NCBI RefSeq assembly: GCF_023518235.1 | Contig: NZ_CP090423.1 | Location: 310,001 to 374,000, forward strand | Direction: 5' to 3' | Origin: Stenotrophomonas maltophilia | GTDB lineage: Bacteria > Pseudomonadota > Gammaproteobacteria > Xanthomonadales > Xanthomonadaceae | DNA: 64,000 nucleotides | Part shown: positions 48,366 to 55,549 of the stretch, in pieces | Numbering within the stretch: position 1 is the first letter of the stretch | Layout of the letters: every line of letters starts with the position of its first letter | The notes under the pieces: model-generated | Database searches by the model: none | What the model was told of the DNA's origin: nothing | Seen by the model: the letters and a program-made list of their open reading frames with translations, nothing else | Program-made: the position numbers and the translations under genes

Positions 48366-49391
48366 GTGTCCGATGCCACCCCCAACGAAAGCTTCCTTCA
48401 GCGTCATTCCCGCGACGTCGTCGAGCGCTTGATCCGCCAGATGGAGGAGGGCACCGGTCCCTTTCTCAAACCCTGGGACGCCCGCGTGGACCTCGGGTTG
48501 CCCATGAACCCCACGACTGGCAAGAGCTACCGGGGCGGAAACCTGCTCCACCTGTGGGCCCTTCAGAGCGCCTGGGACACCCAGGACAACCGGTGGATGA
48601 CTTACAAGCAAGCCGCGGCCGTGGGCGCTCAGGTGCGCAAGGGCGAGAAGGCCAGCGTGATTGAGTATTGGGATTGGTCGCGGGTGGAGGAGGCCAAGAA
48701 GAGCGGGGACCCCGACCTCATCGCCAAGGCCCACCCCAAGGTCTTCTTCCCACGCGTGTTCAACGCGATGCAGATCGATGGGTTGCCGGCACTGGTCCTG
48801 CCAGCCGCGCGCCCAGAGCCCGACATTCACCAGGCCTGCGAAGCGGTGCTGAGAGACAGCGGAGCCGAGATCCACCACGACGGGGGCAACCAAGCGTTCT
48901 ACCGTCCGATGACCGACAGCATCCACTTGCCCCAGCGCAACACCTTTCACTCGGCCAGCGGCTACTACGCCACCGCGTTGCACGAACTGGGCCACTGGAC
49001 CGGCTTTCCCACCCGCCTCAACCGCGATCAGAAAGGGGCTTTTGGGAGCATCGACTACGCCAAGGAAGAACTGGTCGCGGAGGTGTCATCCATGCTGATG
49101 GGCGAACGCCTGGGCATTGGCCACGATCCCACCCAGCACGCGGCTTACGTGAAGTCGTGGATCCAAATCCTCCGGGACGATCCCCGGGAGCTCTTCCGAG
49201 CCGCGGCGGCGGCCGAGCGGGTGGTGGAGTTCCTGAAGGTGCCCGAGTTGGTTCGAGAGCCGCTCCAGAAGGTTGAGCAGCAGCGGCAGTCCGTGGCGGC
49301 CAATCTGCATGAGATCGAAAAACATGCCGCCAACGACCGGTCTCGATCGCGCTTCAAGGCAAGAGGGGCGCGCCTGAACTTGGCAGTTTGA
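48366..49391 (+). CDS. ArdC-like antirestriction protein (ssDNA-binding plus zincin domain)
   Basis: 341 residues with a GTG start at 48366. Residues about 10-130 are the ArdC N-terminal ssDNA-binding domain (PMNPTTGKSYRGGNLLHLWA and QVRKGEKASVIEYW). The zincin-like peptidase domain carries HELGH (about 205-209) and the downstream EELVAEVSSML helix with the third ligand. Plasmid ArdC proteins shield incoming ssDNA from restriction. Residues 290-341 are a charged tail. Its presence fits a transferable element. Confidence 0.9.
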   Translation: MSDATPNESFLQRHSRDVVERLIRQMEEGTGPFLKPWDARVDLGLPMNPTTGKSYRGGNLLHLWALQSAWDTQDNRWMTYKQAAAVGAQVRKGEKASVIEYWDWSRVEEAKKSGDPDLIAKAHPKVFFPRVFNAMQIDGLPALVLPAARPEPDIHQACEAVLRDSGAEIHHDGGNQAFYRPMTDSIHLPQRNTFHSASGYYATALHELGHWTGFPTRLNRDQKGAFGSIDYAKEELVAEVSSMLMGERLGIGHDPTQHAAYVKSWIQILRDDPRELFRAAAAAERVVEFLKVPELVREPLQKVEQQRQSVAANLHEIEKHAANDRSRSRFKARGARLNLAV

Positions 49392-49412
49392 TTCGTGAAC
49401 AAGCGACTGAAC

Positions 49413-49446
49413 GCGCACCCGCCTGTCGGGAGGCAGCAGGGTGCGC
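49413..49446. terminator. Hairpin between convergent genes
   Basis: GCGCACCC (49413-49420) and GGGTGCGC (49439-49446) are perfect 8-base arms in the gap between the ArdC-like gene and the convergent gene ending at 49469. Confidence 0.45.
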
Positions 49447-49468
49447 GACAGTGGCTGACAAATTCTGG

Positions 49469-50077
49469 TTATTTATTCTTCGACAGCACGTCCATGCGCA
49501 GGAGCATCTGCTTGAGAACGTCGATGACGGAAACCTCGTCAGCATCCTTGGCCGGAGCCAGGGCAAGTGCCCAGTTGCGGACCGATGGGCTCAAGTCCTC
49601 TCCCAGTTCCACCACCAAGTCCTGAAGGTCGTCTAACGGCAGATAGGCCGTCGCAGCCAAGATATCATCGAGCTTTCCCGACAGGTCTTCTTCGTGTGCC
49701 TTCCGAAGTTCTCTCGCGGTGGCTCCGCGCTTTCTAAGCTCGGCGGCGTGCTCCACCTTGATCTCTTCAATCTTTGCTTTCGCTGATTTGCTCTTCTTGC
49801 GAACGGCGCCGCGAACAATGTCACGCACCAGCTTGGCGTCGTGCGTGTCTGTAAGGCTGGCAATGAGTGTGTCACTTTTAACGCGTGCCGGTCGGTAGAC
49901 GCGGACCTTGCTGACCTCATCCCCCAGCACTCGCTGCGTCCACTTTTCCATCGTCTCCTTTGCCTTCTTTTGACCGGTTAGAGGCGACGGAACGTTCTTG
50001 AGGCGTGGTTTACCTTCGAAGTCCACCAGCAGGCCATAAGTCTTGAGGATGCGGTGGCTGTAGGTTGTGTCGGACAT
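49469..50077 (-). CDS. Charged coiled-coil protein of unknown function
   Basis: 202 residues from ATG 50077 (MSDTTYSHRILKTYGLLVDF), preceded by AGGGGG; the frame is open upstream without a better start. The middle (about 95-140: RKKSKSAKAKIEEIKVEHAA ... LRKAHEEDLSGKL) is Lys/Glu-rich and helical. The C terminus (DEVSVIDVLKQMLLRMDVLS) is amphipathic. No known domain. It runs opposite to most island genes. Confidence 0.65.
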   Translation of the reverse strand: MSDTTYSHRILKTYGLLVDFEGKPRLKNVPSPLTGQKKAKETMEKWTQRVLGDEVSKVRVYRPARVKSDTLIASLTDTHDAKLVRDIVRGAVRKKSKSAKAKIEEIKVEHAAELRKRGATARELRKAHEEDLSGKLDDILAATAYLPLDDLQDLVVELGEDLSPSVRNWALALAPAKDADEVSVIDVLKQMLLRMDVLSKNK

Positions 50078-50607
50078 CCAATTTCCCCCTGTGAGTGATC
50101 CTGCAATTTTGCCAGTTCCGTAGACGGTTTGGCAGGTTGAGGGAGAGCGTTCCCACATCATCACAGGTTGAATGTCGATCAGGAACATTGCACGACAGGA
50201 GAGCTTGCCGGTTTCAGATTCCTTGCCAGACGCGGAGGGGCGAGAGAGAAAGGGGAAGAAATGGCCAGTCTGATCTACGTGCAGTAACAGAAATTCCGAT
50301 CCGTGTGCTATCGAGCATGCGCGAACCCATCGTGCATCCCAACGTGTAGGCGCGGACTGCACCGCACTCCGCCGGCTGCTAGCCCTGCATGAACGGCCTC
50401 AGTGCGCTCGGGTTTGAGCGTCACGCCGCACTCTGGCTGCGCCAGCGGGGCATTGAGGTCAACGTGGCCTTTTGGTCCAAGGGCTTGAGCCACAAGTTGG
50501 TAAGAGCGGCCACCAAGGTTGCTAGCTTGGATGGCCACTTGCAGACATTGACGAAGCCTGCGCGACGTAGAGGGAAACCGCTTGTGGCAGTGGGCCAGGC
50601 AGAGCGG
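50078..50607. other. 530-base gap without a supported gene
   Basis: No convincing gene. Short frames on both strands lack ribosome sites and family sequence, and the longest plus-strand frame runs antisense into the small gene at 50608. The left 100 bases should hold the promoter of the gene starting at 50077. A near-identical arm pair GCCAGTTCCGTAG/TTTGGCAGG is too weak to name. It may be scar sequence from lost genes. Confidence 0.5.
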
Positions 50608-50886
50608 TTACTTCTTGGATGCCATGCGCTGGTAGAGCTTGTAGACGCCGAACATCGCCGCACCACCCGCAATTGGTGCAGCCGCGACCACCCCCAGTCC
50701 AGCAAGCATGCCACCGCCCACAACGCTCCCGACGGTTGCCAAGCCGGAGGTCACGGCGGCTGCACCGGCGGTCCCGGCCGCTGCACCACTGGTTACGCCG
50801 AGGATCGCAGAAGTTGCGCCAGCGACGGCTCCGCCGCCGGTCGAAATCGCGGCACCTGCGGCCGATGAACTCTTCTTCCTTGCCAT
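50608..50886 (-). CDS. Small Gly/Ala-rich membrane protein
   Basis: 92 residues. A basic N terminus (MARKKSSSAAG) precedes about 60 residues of Gly, Ala, Thr and Val with GxxxG spacing (GLATVGSVVGGGMLAGLGVV), forming two likely TM helices, then a basic C terminus (YKLYQRMASKK). The glycine-zipper style suggests an oligomerising membrane peptide such as a holin-like or bacteriocin-like protein. That is speculative and no family is recognised. Confidence 0.6.
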   Translation of the reverse strand: MARKKSSSAAGAAISTGGGAVAGATSAILGVTSGAAAGTAGAAAVTSGLATVGSVVGGGMLAGLGVVAAAPIAGGAAMFGVYKLYQRMASKK

Positions 50887-51020
50887 ACATTTCCCTGTTG
50901 GTTTTGAGTTGTGGGCAGAATCATCGCCTGAGCATCAATCTCTGTCCATATGCTTCATTTTGTCGCTTTTCCGTCAATTTAATGACGCGGACTGCAGTCT
51001 GTGTAACCGCGCTCCGAAGC

Positions 51021-51085
51021 CCCCCCCCTTGCGCATTCCCAGAATCGATCTATGCATAGGTGAACCTACTCACGAAATGGAGGTG
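51021..51085 (+). promoter_or_regulatory. C-tract promoter and leader of the glycine-zipper protein
   Basis: Eight C (51021-51028) abut TTGCGC (51029-51034), then exactly 16 bases and TATGCA (51051-51056). A TAGGT-GA-ACCTA inverted repeat follows (51057-51068), and GGAGGTG (51079-51085) sits before the start. The TTGCGC-N16-TAT plan recurs at 56801 and 58553. Confidence 0.6.
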
Positions 51086-51089
51086 CACC

Positions 51090-51662
51090 TTGAAACCCAT
51101 CGTTCTGGCCCTTGCATTGGCGTTGTCTGCTCCGGCCGCCTTTGCCGCCGATTCCACCTCCGCTCGCCGTTACGGTTCGTCCGAGGCCCTATCCGTCCAG
51201 GACGCCCGACTGGGCGAGGTCCTGATGGTTCGCACGGTTCAACTGACGTCCGACCAGCGTCTGAACGCCGGCTCCGCCATCGGGGCGGCCGTTGGTTATG
51301 GGGCTGCTAACCAGGTCAAGAACCGGGAATACCGCAATGCAGCCCGGGTGACCGGTGGCGTCATCGGTGCGGCTGCCGGAACCGCGGTTCAAAAGGGCCT
51401 CAGCGGCCGGCGTGCGGTGGAGATCTACGTGCGCGATCTGTCCGATCGCCGCCAGCGCGTCCTCGCGGTGGTCCAAGACGCCGATGTGGATGTGCGCGAA
51501 GGTGATCGGGTCTTCTTGGTGGGGAAGGGTAAGAAGACCCGGGTGGTGCCGCTTGATGCTTCGCCGGTGCGCATTGGCGATTATTCGTGCGGAAGCCCTT
51601 GTGCCATTGGCATCAATGCCCGGTCGGACAACAACAGCGCTCGCGTGCGCGTGGGGCCGTAA
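51090..51662 (+). CDS. SlyB-like glycine-zipper envelope protein
   Basis: 190 residues if started at TTG 51090, 4 bases after GGAGGTG; this start begins a clean signal peptide (KPIVLALALALSAPAAFAAD). An ATG at 51060 in frame lies inside the leader inverted repeat and is less likely. The mature part has the glycine-zipper 2TM pattern (AGSAIGAAVGYGAANQ and GGVIGAAAGTAVQKGLSG) of SlyB/Lpp-like envelope proteins, then a beta-rich C-terminal part. No lipobox Cys is seen, so it is not an obvious lipoprotein. Envelope stability or stress role by family; unproven here. Confidence 0.75.
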   Translation: MKPIVLALALALSAPAAFAADSTSARRYGSSEALSVQDARLGEVLMVRTVQLTSDQRLNAGSAIGAAVGYGAANQVKNREYRNAARVTGGVIGAAAGTAVQKGLSGRRAVEIYVRDLSDRRQRVLAVVQDADVDVREGDRVFLVGKGKKTRVVPLDASPVRIGDYSCGSPCAIGINARSDNNSARVRVGP

Positions 51663-51664
51663 GG

Positions 51665-52045
51665 ATGCACAAAAGCGAACACGTTGGTGGAGGCGTGTAT
51701 TGCGAAGGCACGGCTTGCGGGCTTCTGGTTGAGCTCATGAAGCGGCCATCCGTTGCCCACCGCCGCTCCGAAGTCGCCCGGATGGTCCGAGAGGGACACG
51801 GCCGCGCCGCCATCGCCCAAGCCCTGGGCGTTCCATCGCCCGTGGTGAGCGCCGATCTGGCCCACCTGGGGTTGCGTCAAAAGCCCCGGCGCCCACTGGC
51901 TGACCAACACGCTCTGGTGGTGCGCCTCCTGGAGCAGGGGAACAACGGCCCTGCAATTGCCAAGCGCCTGGGCGTGACCCGACAGGCAGTCCACGCTTAC
52001 CTGCAGGCCCATGGCCTGCTCCCAACCCAGAGGAGGATCCCATGA
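51665..52045 (+). CDS. Protein with two tandem HTH repeats
   Basis: 126 residues from ATG 51665; ATG 51737 (MKRPSVAHRRSEVARM) is an alternative and gives 102. Two similar helix-turn-helix units are visible: MVREGHGRAAIAQALGVPSP and LLEQGNNGPAIAKRLGVTRQ, each followed by a recognition helix (VVSADLAHLGL and AVHAYLQAHGL). The repeat suggests internal duplication of an Hin/Xre-like HTH. It overlaps the next gene by 4 bases. Likely a small island regulator. Confidence 0.65.
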   Translation: MHKSEHVGGGVYCEGTACGLLVELMKRPSVAHRRSEVARMVREGHGRAAIAQALGVPSPVVSADLAHLGLRQKPRRPLADQHALVVRLLEQGNNGPAIAKRLGVTRQAVHAYLQAHGLLPTQRRIP

Positions 52046-52380
52046 CCGTTATTCTGGTGGTCGTGCTGTTTGAGCTCGCCATGTTTGCGATCACCTTCGG
52101 AATCGCGTGGCTGTGCGCGTCCAAAGCCCGCAGCGCACGCAGGGGCTGGGAGGCGTTCCAAGCCGGCCAAGAGGACGCCCCATCCGTGGTTGCGTTGATG
52201 TGGCATTTGGCCGTGTTCTACGCGTGCTTGGCACTGCTGGCTTACCAGCTACAGCACGTGGTGAGCCAAGTCTGGTTGGATCCTTCCAACCTATACCTGT
52301 CATCCACGCTGGCTCTTGTCGTTTATTCGATCGCATGCGGGCTGCTTCACGGCAGCGGGCTGGCGCGGAGGCGGGCATGA
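52042..52380 (+). CDS. Small inner-membrane protein
   Basis: 112 residues with three predicted TM helices (about 4-24, 51-71 and 86-105) and a cytoplasmic basic loop (ASKARSARRGWEAF). Its ATG overlaps the stop of the HTH gene and its stop overlaps the next start, so three genes (51665-52856) are translationally linked. No family recognised. Confidence 0.65.
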   Translation: MTVILVVVLFELAMFAITFGIAWLCASKARSARRGWEAFQAGQEDAPSVVALMWHLAVFYACLALLAYQLQHVVSQVWLDPSNLYLSSTLALVVYSIACGLLHGSGLARRRA

Positions 52381-52856
52381 GAACGAGTCACGGTCGGTTG
52401 CGCCCAGACCCCGTCGACGCCCGCCCACGCCACGATGGGCTGTTCCAAGGCGAAGACACAGGCGAAGAGATTCACGAAGAGCGTGACCCGTTGCTTCAAG
52501 CGCTTTACACCGAATCGCTCCATGCCCGCGGGGACGTGGACGCTGTCGATCGCTTGCTGGATGCCCACCGGGAGGCGTTTGGGGAGCCCGAGCAAGTCGC
52601 CTATGCCCGTCAGCAAGACGAACGCCATGATCGGACGTTGCCATTGCCGAGCGGTGGCCTGCCGTTGAGGCCGTCCACGGAGCGCTACCTAGAGGAGCAT
52701 CGGTCATGGAACCCGCCGACCGCCAAAGAGGCCGCCATCGCACGTTCCAGGGGTCCCACCATGGTGCTCGAAGGGAAGGCATGGCGCGCTGAAGACGACG
52801 TTGCCGAGGTTACGGTGGAGGCTCCCAAGGACGACCCGTGGCAGCGGATGCGTTGA
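52377..52856 (+). CDS. Charged protein of unknown function
   Basis: 159 residues from ATG 52377, overlapping the membrane-protein stop (ATGA). It is hydrophilic and rich in Arg, Asp and Glu, with patches such as GEDTGEEIHEERDPLLQALY and DAVDRLLDAHREAFGEPEQV. No signal or TM. It closes the coupled HTH/membrane/soluble three-gene unit. Function unknown. Confidence 0.6.
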   Translation: MRTSHGRLRPDPVDARPRHDGLFQGEDTGEEIHEERDPLLQALYTESLHARGDVDAVDRLLDAHREAFGEPEQVAYARQQDERHDRTLPLPSGGLPLRPSTERYLEEHRSWNPPTAKEAAIARSRGPTMVLEGKAWRAEDDVAEVTVEAPKDDPWQRMR

Positions 52857-52975
52857 GTTCGTGTCTCAGCTGGAGAGACAGTTGGGCACCATCATTGCTG
52901 CTAGGAACACGGTGTTCCCTTCGGCTATCCTGCCCAGGGTATCCATCACTGGTATTGCTAACAACAGGGGGCGTT

Positions 52976-53332
52976 ATGGCAAGCGTGACAGTAAGGACGC
53001 GGGATGAGCTGGAAGCGGCCAAGAATGCAAAGGCGCAGCAGATTGTGGTTGTGGGCAAGTTGGCAGACGACCTGAAGAAGACGCGCAAGTTCGCCAAGCT
53101 TGGTGCCGTCGGTGTTGCAGCAATCGTTGCTGCAGTTGGGCTCGCTCCAGTAACGGCTGGGCTCAGCACGCTCAGCCTGGGGGCGGTCGCGACAGTCACT
53201 GGAGTCGAGATCATCGGCATCATCACCGCCGCAAGCCTTGGTCTCTCTTTGATCCTCGCAATCTACAAAGGCTACGATGTGGAATACGAGGCTGGCGGAA
53301 AGGTCATTTTCAAGCGCAAGGAAGGAAAGTGA
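52976..53332 (+). CDS. Membrane protein with N-terminal beta segment and TM hairpin
   Basis: 118 residues from ATG 52976 (CAGGGGG upstream). Residues 1-35 (VTVRTRDELEAAKNAKAQQI VVVG region) look like a soluble strand-helix-strand. Residues about 42-66 and 72-96 are hydrophobic, Gly/Ala-rich TM helices, followed by YKGYDVEYEAGGKVIFKRKE, a beta hairpin. I recall related unnamed proteins in other genomes with the same plan, but no function. It overlaps the zinc-ribbon gene by one base (TGATG), so the two are made together. Confidence 0.7.
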   Translation: MASVTVRTRDELEAAKNAKAQQIVVVGKLADDLKKTRKFAKLGAVGVAAIVAAVGLAPVTAGLSTLSLGAVATVTGVEIIGIITAASLGLSLILAIYKGYDVEYEAGGKVIFKRKEGK

Positions 53333-53472
53333 TGCCCGGCTTCGTTCCAGGGGCGCCTTACCTTTTTGTTTGCGAGAAGTGCAGTCATCACTTTCAGCGG
53401 AAGATCAACTTGGGGCTCTTCTGTCCGGCATGCAAGTCGCTGTCCGTGAAGCCTCGTTTGGTCTGTAAGTAG
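53332..53472 (+). CDS. 46-residue zinc-ribbon protein
   Basis: ATG 53332 shares its A with the preceding stop. The protein has two CxxC pairs, CEKC (14-17) and CPAC (31-34), separated by 13 residues as in a rubredoxin-like zinc ribbon, with aromatic and basic residues around (HHFQRK). The C terminus LVCK adds a fifth Cys. Too short for usual gene callers. Possibly a partner or regulator of the membrane protein upstream. Confidence 0.65.
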   Translation: MPGFVPGAPYLFVCEKCSHHFQRKINLGLFCPACKSLSVKPRLVCK

Positions 53473-53542
53473 TGCTCGTTGGCCGCCATAAAGTTGGCGG
53501 CCACTTCCAATGACCGGTCGAATCGGGTTTAACATCGCGGTC

Positions 53543-54517
53543 TCAGGTGCCCCGTAACCCTTTTGCTTCAAAGCGCTCCAGTATCGCCGTCACGGCTTCT
53601 GCGGCACGGTCCGGTGACGCATCTATGCGTTCCAAGCCCGTCATGGCGACGGGCAACGGCGCATTCGGATCGGTCGTGGCCACCACGGCCAGGACTCTTC
53701 CTCGGATGGTGTCTTCCACCGTGGTCCATTCGTCGGCGAGACGCTGGGGTTTATCGGTGAGAAGGACCACCATGACGGGGCCGGGTGTCAGCAGGCGGTT
53801 GGAGCGTCCCCGAAGTGCTGCGCTGTTGTGGACATGGATGGCCCGGCGGTGCCCATCTTCGGTCAGTTGGACCAGGACGCTGTGGCAGCTCGGCGCGCCC
53901 ATCTCGTTGCAAACGATGTGGATGCGACCCTTGGCCCATTCCTGAAAGCCCACTGAGGAGGGCGCCAACTCATCGCTGGTAAAACAAGCCTCCACGAACC
54001 GTCGGCCTGCGAGGCTCAGTCCTTTCTCTTCGATCAGGCCCCAGCGTTCAAAGGTCTGGCGATTGATGCTGCTTTTCGACTGCAGTCCAAGGAATTCTTT
54101 TGGGTCCAGGTTACCCCCGCCGGTGCCAGGAAACACGTGGTGACGCTCGGTGATTAAAGCGCGTCGCAGAAGATCGACCTGGCCAAACGACAGGTCGCTC
54201 AGCGCCTTAATGAAGTGGCGCTTGAGATGGCCTGCGGTTTTGCCGGTAGCGATTGAACAGGCAAGGCGGCCATAGACGGTGGCCTTCTCGGCCTCGATGT
54301 CCATCTCCAATGCCCGCAGCATGGCCAGAAAATCTTCCGAGGTCATGGCCTCCGCGTTCTCGGGGAACACCTGACCCTCAAGCGCGGCACGGGTGAACTC
54401 CCGGTAGCGCTCCTCAGTGCGCTTGGCAAGCCAGGCGGCGATGAATTTTGGGCCCTTCGAAAGAAGGGCGAACGGACCGGAGATTTCCTCCAGGGGGGCA
54501 AGGTCAGGGTAGTCCAT
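53543..54517 (-). CDS. Unknown two-domain island protein, possible defence-type
   Basis: 324 residues. The N-terminal half is helical (GPKFIAAWLAKRTEERYREF ... ARLACSIATGKTAGHLKRHF-type stretch near residues 70-125), reminiscent of Abi-alpha/DUF4393-like proteins of phage-exclusion loci. A middle wHTH-like region (SSINRQTFERWGLIEEKGLS) follows. The C-terminal part (about 235-315: GPVMVVLLTDKPQRLADEWT and VLAVVATTDPNAPLPVAMTG) looks like an alpha/beta domain. Solitary minus-strand gene beside an IS remnant. Similarity is by eye only. Confidence 0.65.
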   Translation of the reverse strand: MDYPDLAPLEEISGPFALLSKGPKFIAAWLAKRTEERYREFTRAALEGQVFPENAEAMTSEDFLAMLRALEMDIEAEKATVYGRLACSIATGKTAGHLKRHFIKALSDLSFGQVDLLRRALITERHHVFPGTGGGNLDPKEFLGLQSKSSINRQTFERWGLIEEKGLSLAGRRFVEACFTSDELAPSSVGFQEWAKGRIHIVCNEMGAPSCHSVLVQLTEDGHRRAIHVHNSAALRGRSNRLLTPGPVMVVLLTDKPQRLADEWTTVEDTIRGRVLAVVATTDPNAPLPVAMTGLERIDASPDRAAEAVTAILERFEAKGLRGT

Positions 54518-54589
54518 CGGGGTCTCGTGACGGTTTGCGGGTCCAGGTAGCTCATCCTCAAGCCTTCAAGCCCGTTCTTCAATCCTCCG

Positions 54590-54823
54590 GTTGAATTCCC
54601 CATTGGCAACGCGCGTGAGCTCGAACAGGTTGAGCGCTGGGAGCGCTGCAAGGCTAGTCTGCGCGCGAAGGTCGAGCATCCGTTCCGGGTGATCAAGCGG
54701 CAGTTCGGCTACACCAAGGTGCGCTATCTCGGCTTGATCAAGAACACGGCACAGGTGCTCACCCTGTTCGCGCTGTCCAACCTGTGGATGGTGCGCCGGA
54801 AGCTGTTGGCGGCACAGGGGTAA
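54590..54823 (+). pseudogene. IS5-family transposase C-terminal remnant
   Basis: Frame ending TAA 54821-54823 encodes AKVEHPFRVIKRQFGYTKVR, then NTAQVLTLFALSNLWMVRRK, the typical end of IS5-type (DDE) transposases. The upstream catalytic part is gone. AATTGATCAGACCATCCC near 54,935-54,955 looks like the right inverted repeat of such an element. The 534-base gap 54,518-55,051 is this scar; nothing else is seen in it except a 22-codon frame at 54,978. Confidence 0.8.
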
Positions 54824-55051
54824 CTCCGTCTTGAGGTGCCCGCAAGGGCACTTCGAGAGCGGAAAACATGGCAGTCCGCCGCGTCTGAAGGCCCAGGATG
54901 ACTCCGGCGCTGAAAACCCACGACTCAGTGTGAATTGATCAGACCATCCCTATTTCTACTTTTGGCCGCTGCTAAAAATGGGGGGATTACCCGACGAGCT
55001 CCGCCAGGCCGCTTTTGACGAGCATTGGGACGACGAGACAAATTAAGATGA

Positions 55052-55483
55052 GTGGAAGGAGGACGCCCGCATCGACAGCGGCAAGACTACGAGGCCTTCC
55101 TGACGGCCGCGACCGAGTATCCGCTCCACTTCGCTGTTGCATGCGGCGATGCAGAATGGGCCGGTGACCTGCTCAAGGCTGGACGCACGCCTCAGGATCC
55201 CGATTTAGAAGGAACAACGCCCACGGATCTTCTGGGGCGGCCAGGTAATGATCAATCCGATCAGGTCATTCGTGCCCACAACCGATCCAAGCTTTTTGAC
55301 GAGCTCCTTCCCGCTGCCAATGCTTGGAAGCCACCGGAAGGCGGATTTGGGGCCGACGCCAAACGTCAAGTCGGTGCGGCCATGAAAGCCCAGGGTGAGG
55401 AAAGGGAAGCCAGAAGCCTCGAATCCGACAACGGTTTTGACATGGAAAAAGAAAGGCGGCAAGAGCCGTCTTCTTCTATTTAA
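55052..55483 (+). pseudogene. 5'-truncated ankyrin-type gene fragment
   Basis: Frame with no good start (GTG 55052). YPLHFAVACGDAEWAGDLLK with AG and DLEGTTPTDLL are ankyrin-like. The segment WKPPEGGFGADAKRQVGAAM is identical to the end of the intact ankyrin gene downstream (nt 56635-56694). The frame then runs on through a degenerate copy of the terminator hairpin (AAAGGCGGCAAGAGCCGTCT), so its natural stop has been lost. The 5' part was probably removed by the IS insertion just upstream. Confidence 0.65.
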
Positions 55484-55549
55484 TTCCCTTGCGAGGTTCT
55501 GATTTTCTGCTAATGGTGGGAGGTCAAAATACTATTGTGGAGGTGTGGG

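Noticed and set aside
50389..50868. 159-codon plus-strand frame starting MNGLSALGFERHAALWLRQR
   Set aside because: No ribosome site, changes character halfway and runs antisense through the Gly/Ala-rich gene; kept only as part of the empty gap.
54978..55046. 22-codon frame MGGLPDELRQAAFDEHWDDE
   Set aside because: Lies in the IS scar without a ribosome site; it may be leftover sequence of the truncated ankyrin gene, but a gene cannot be supported.
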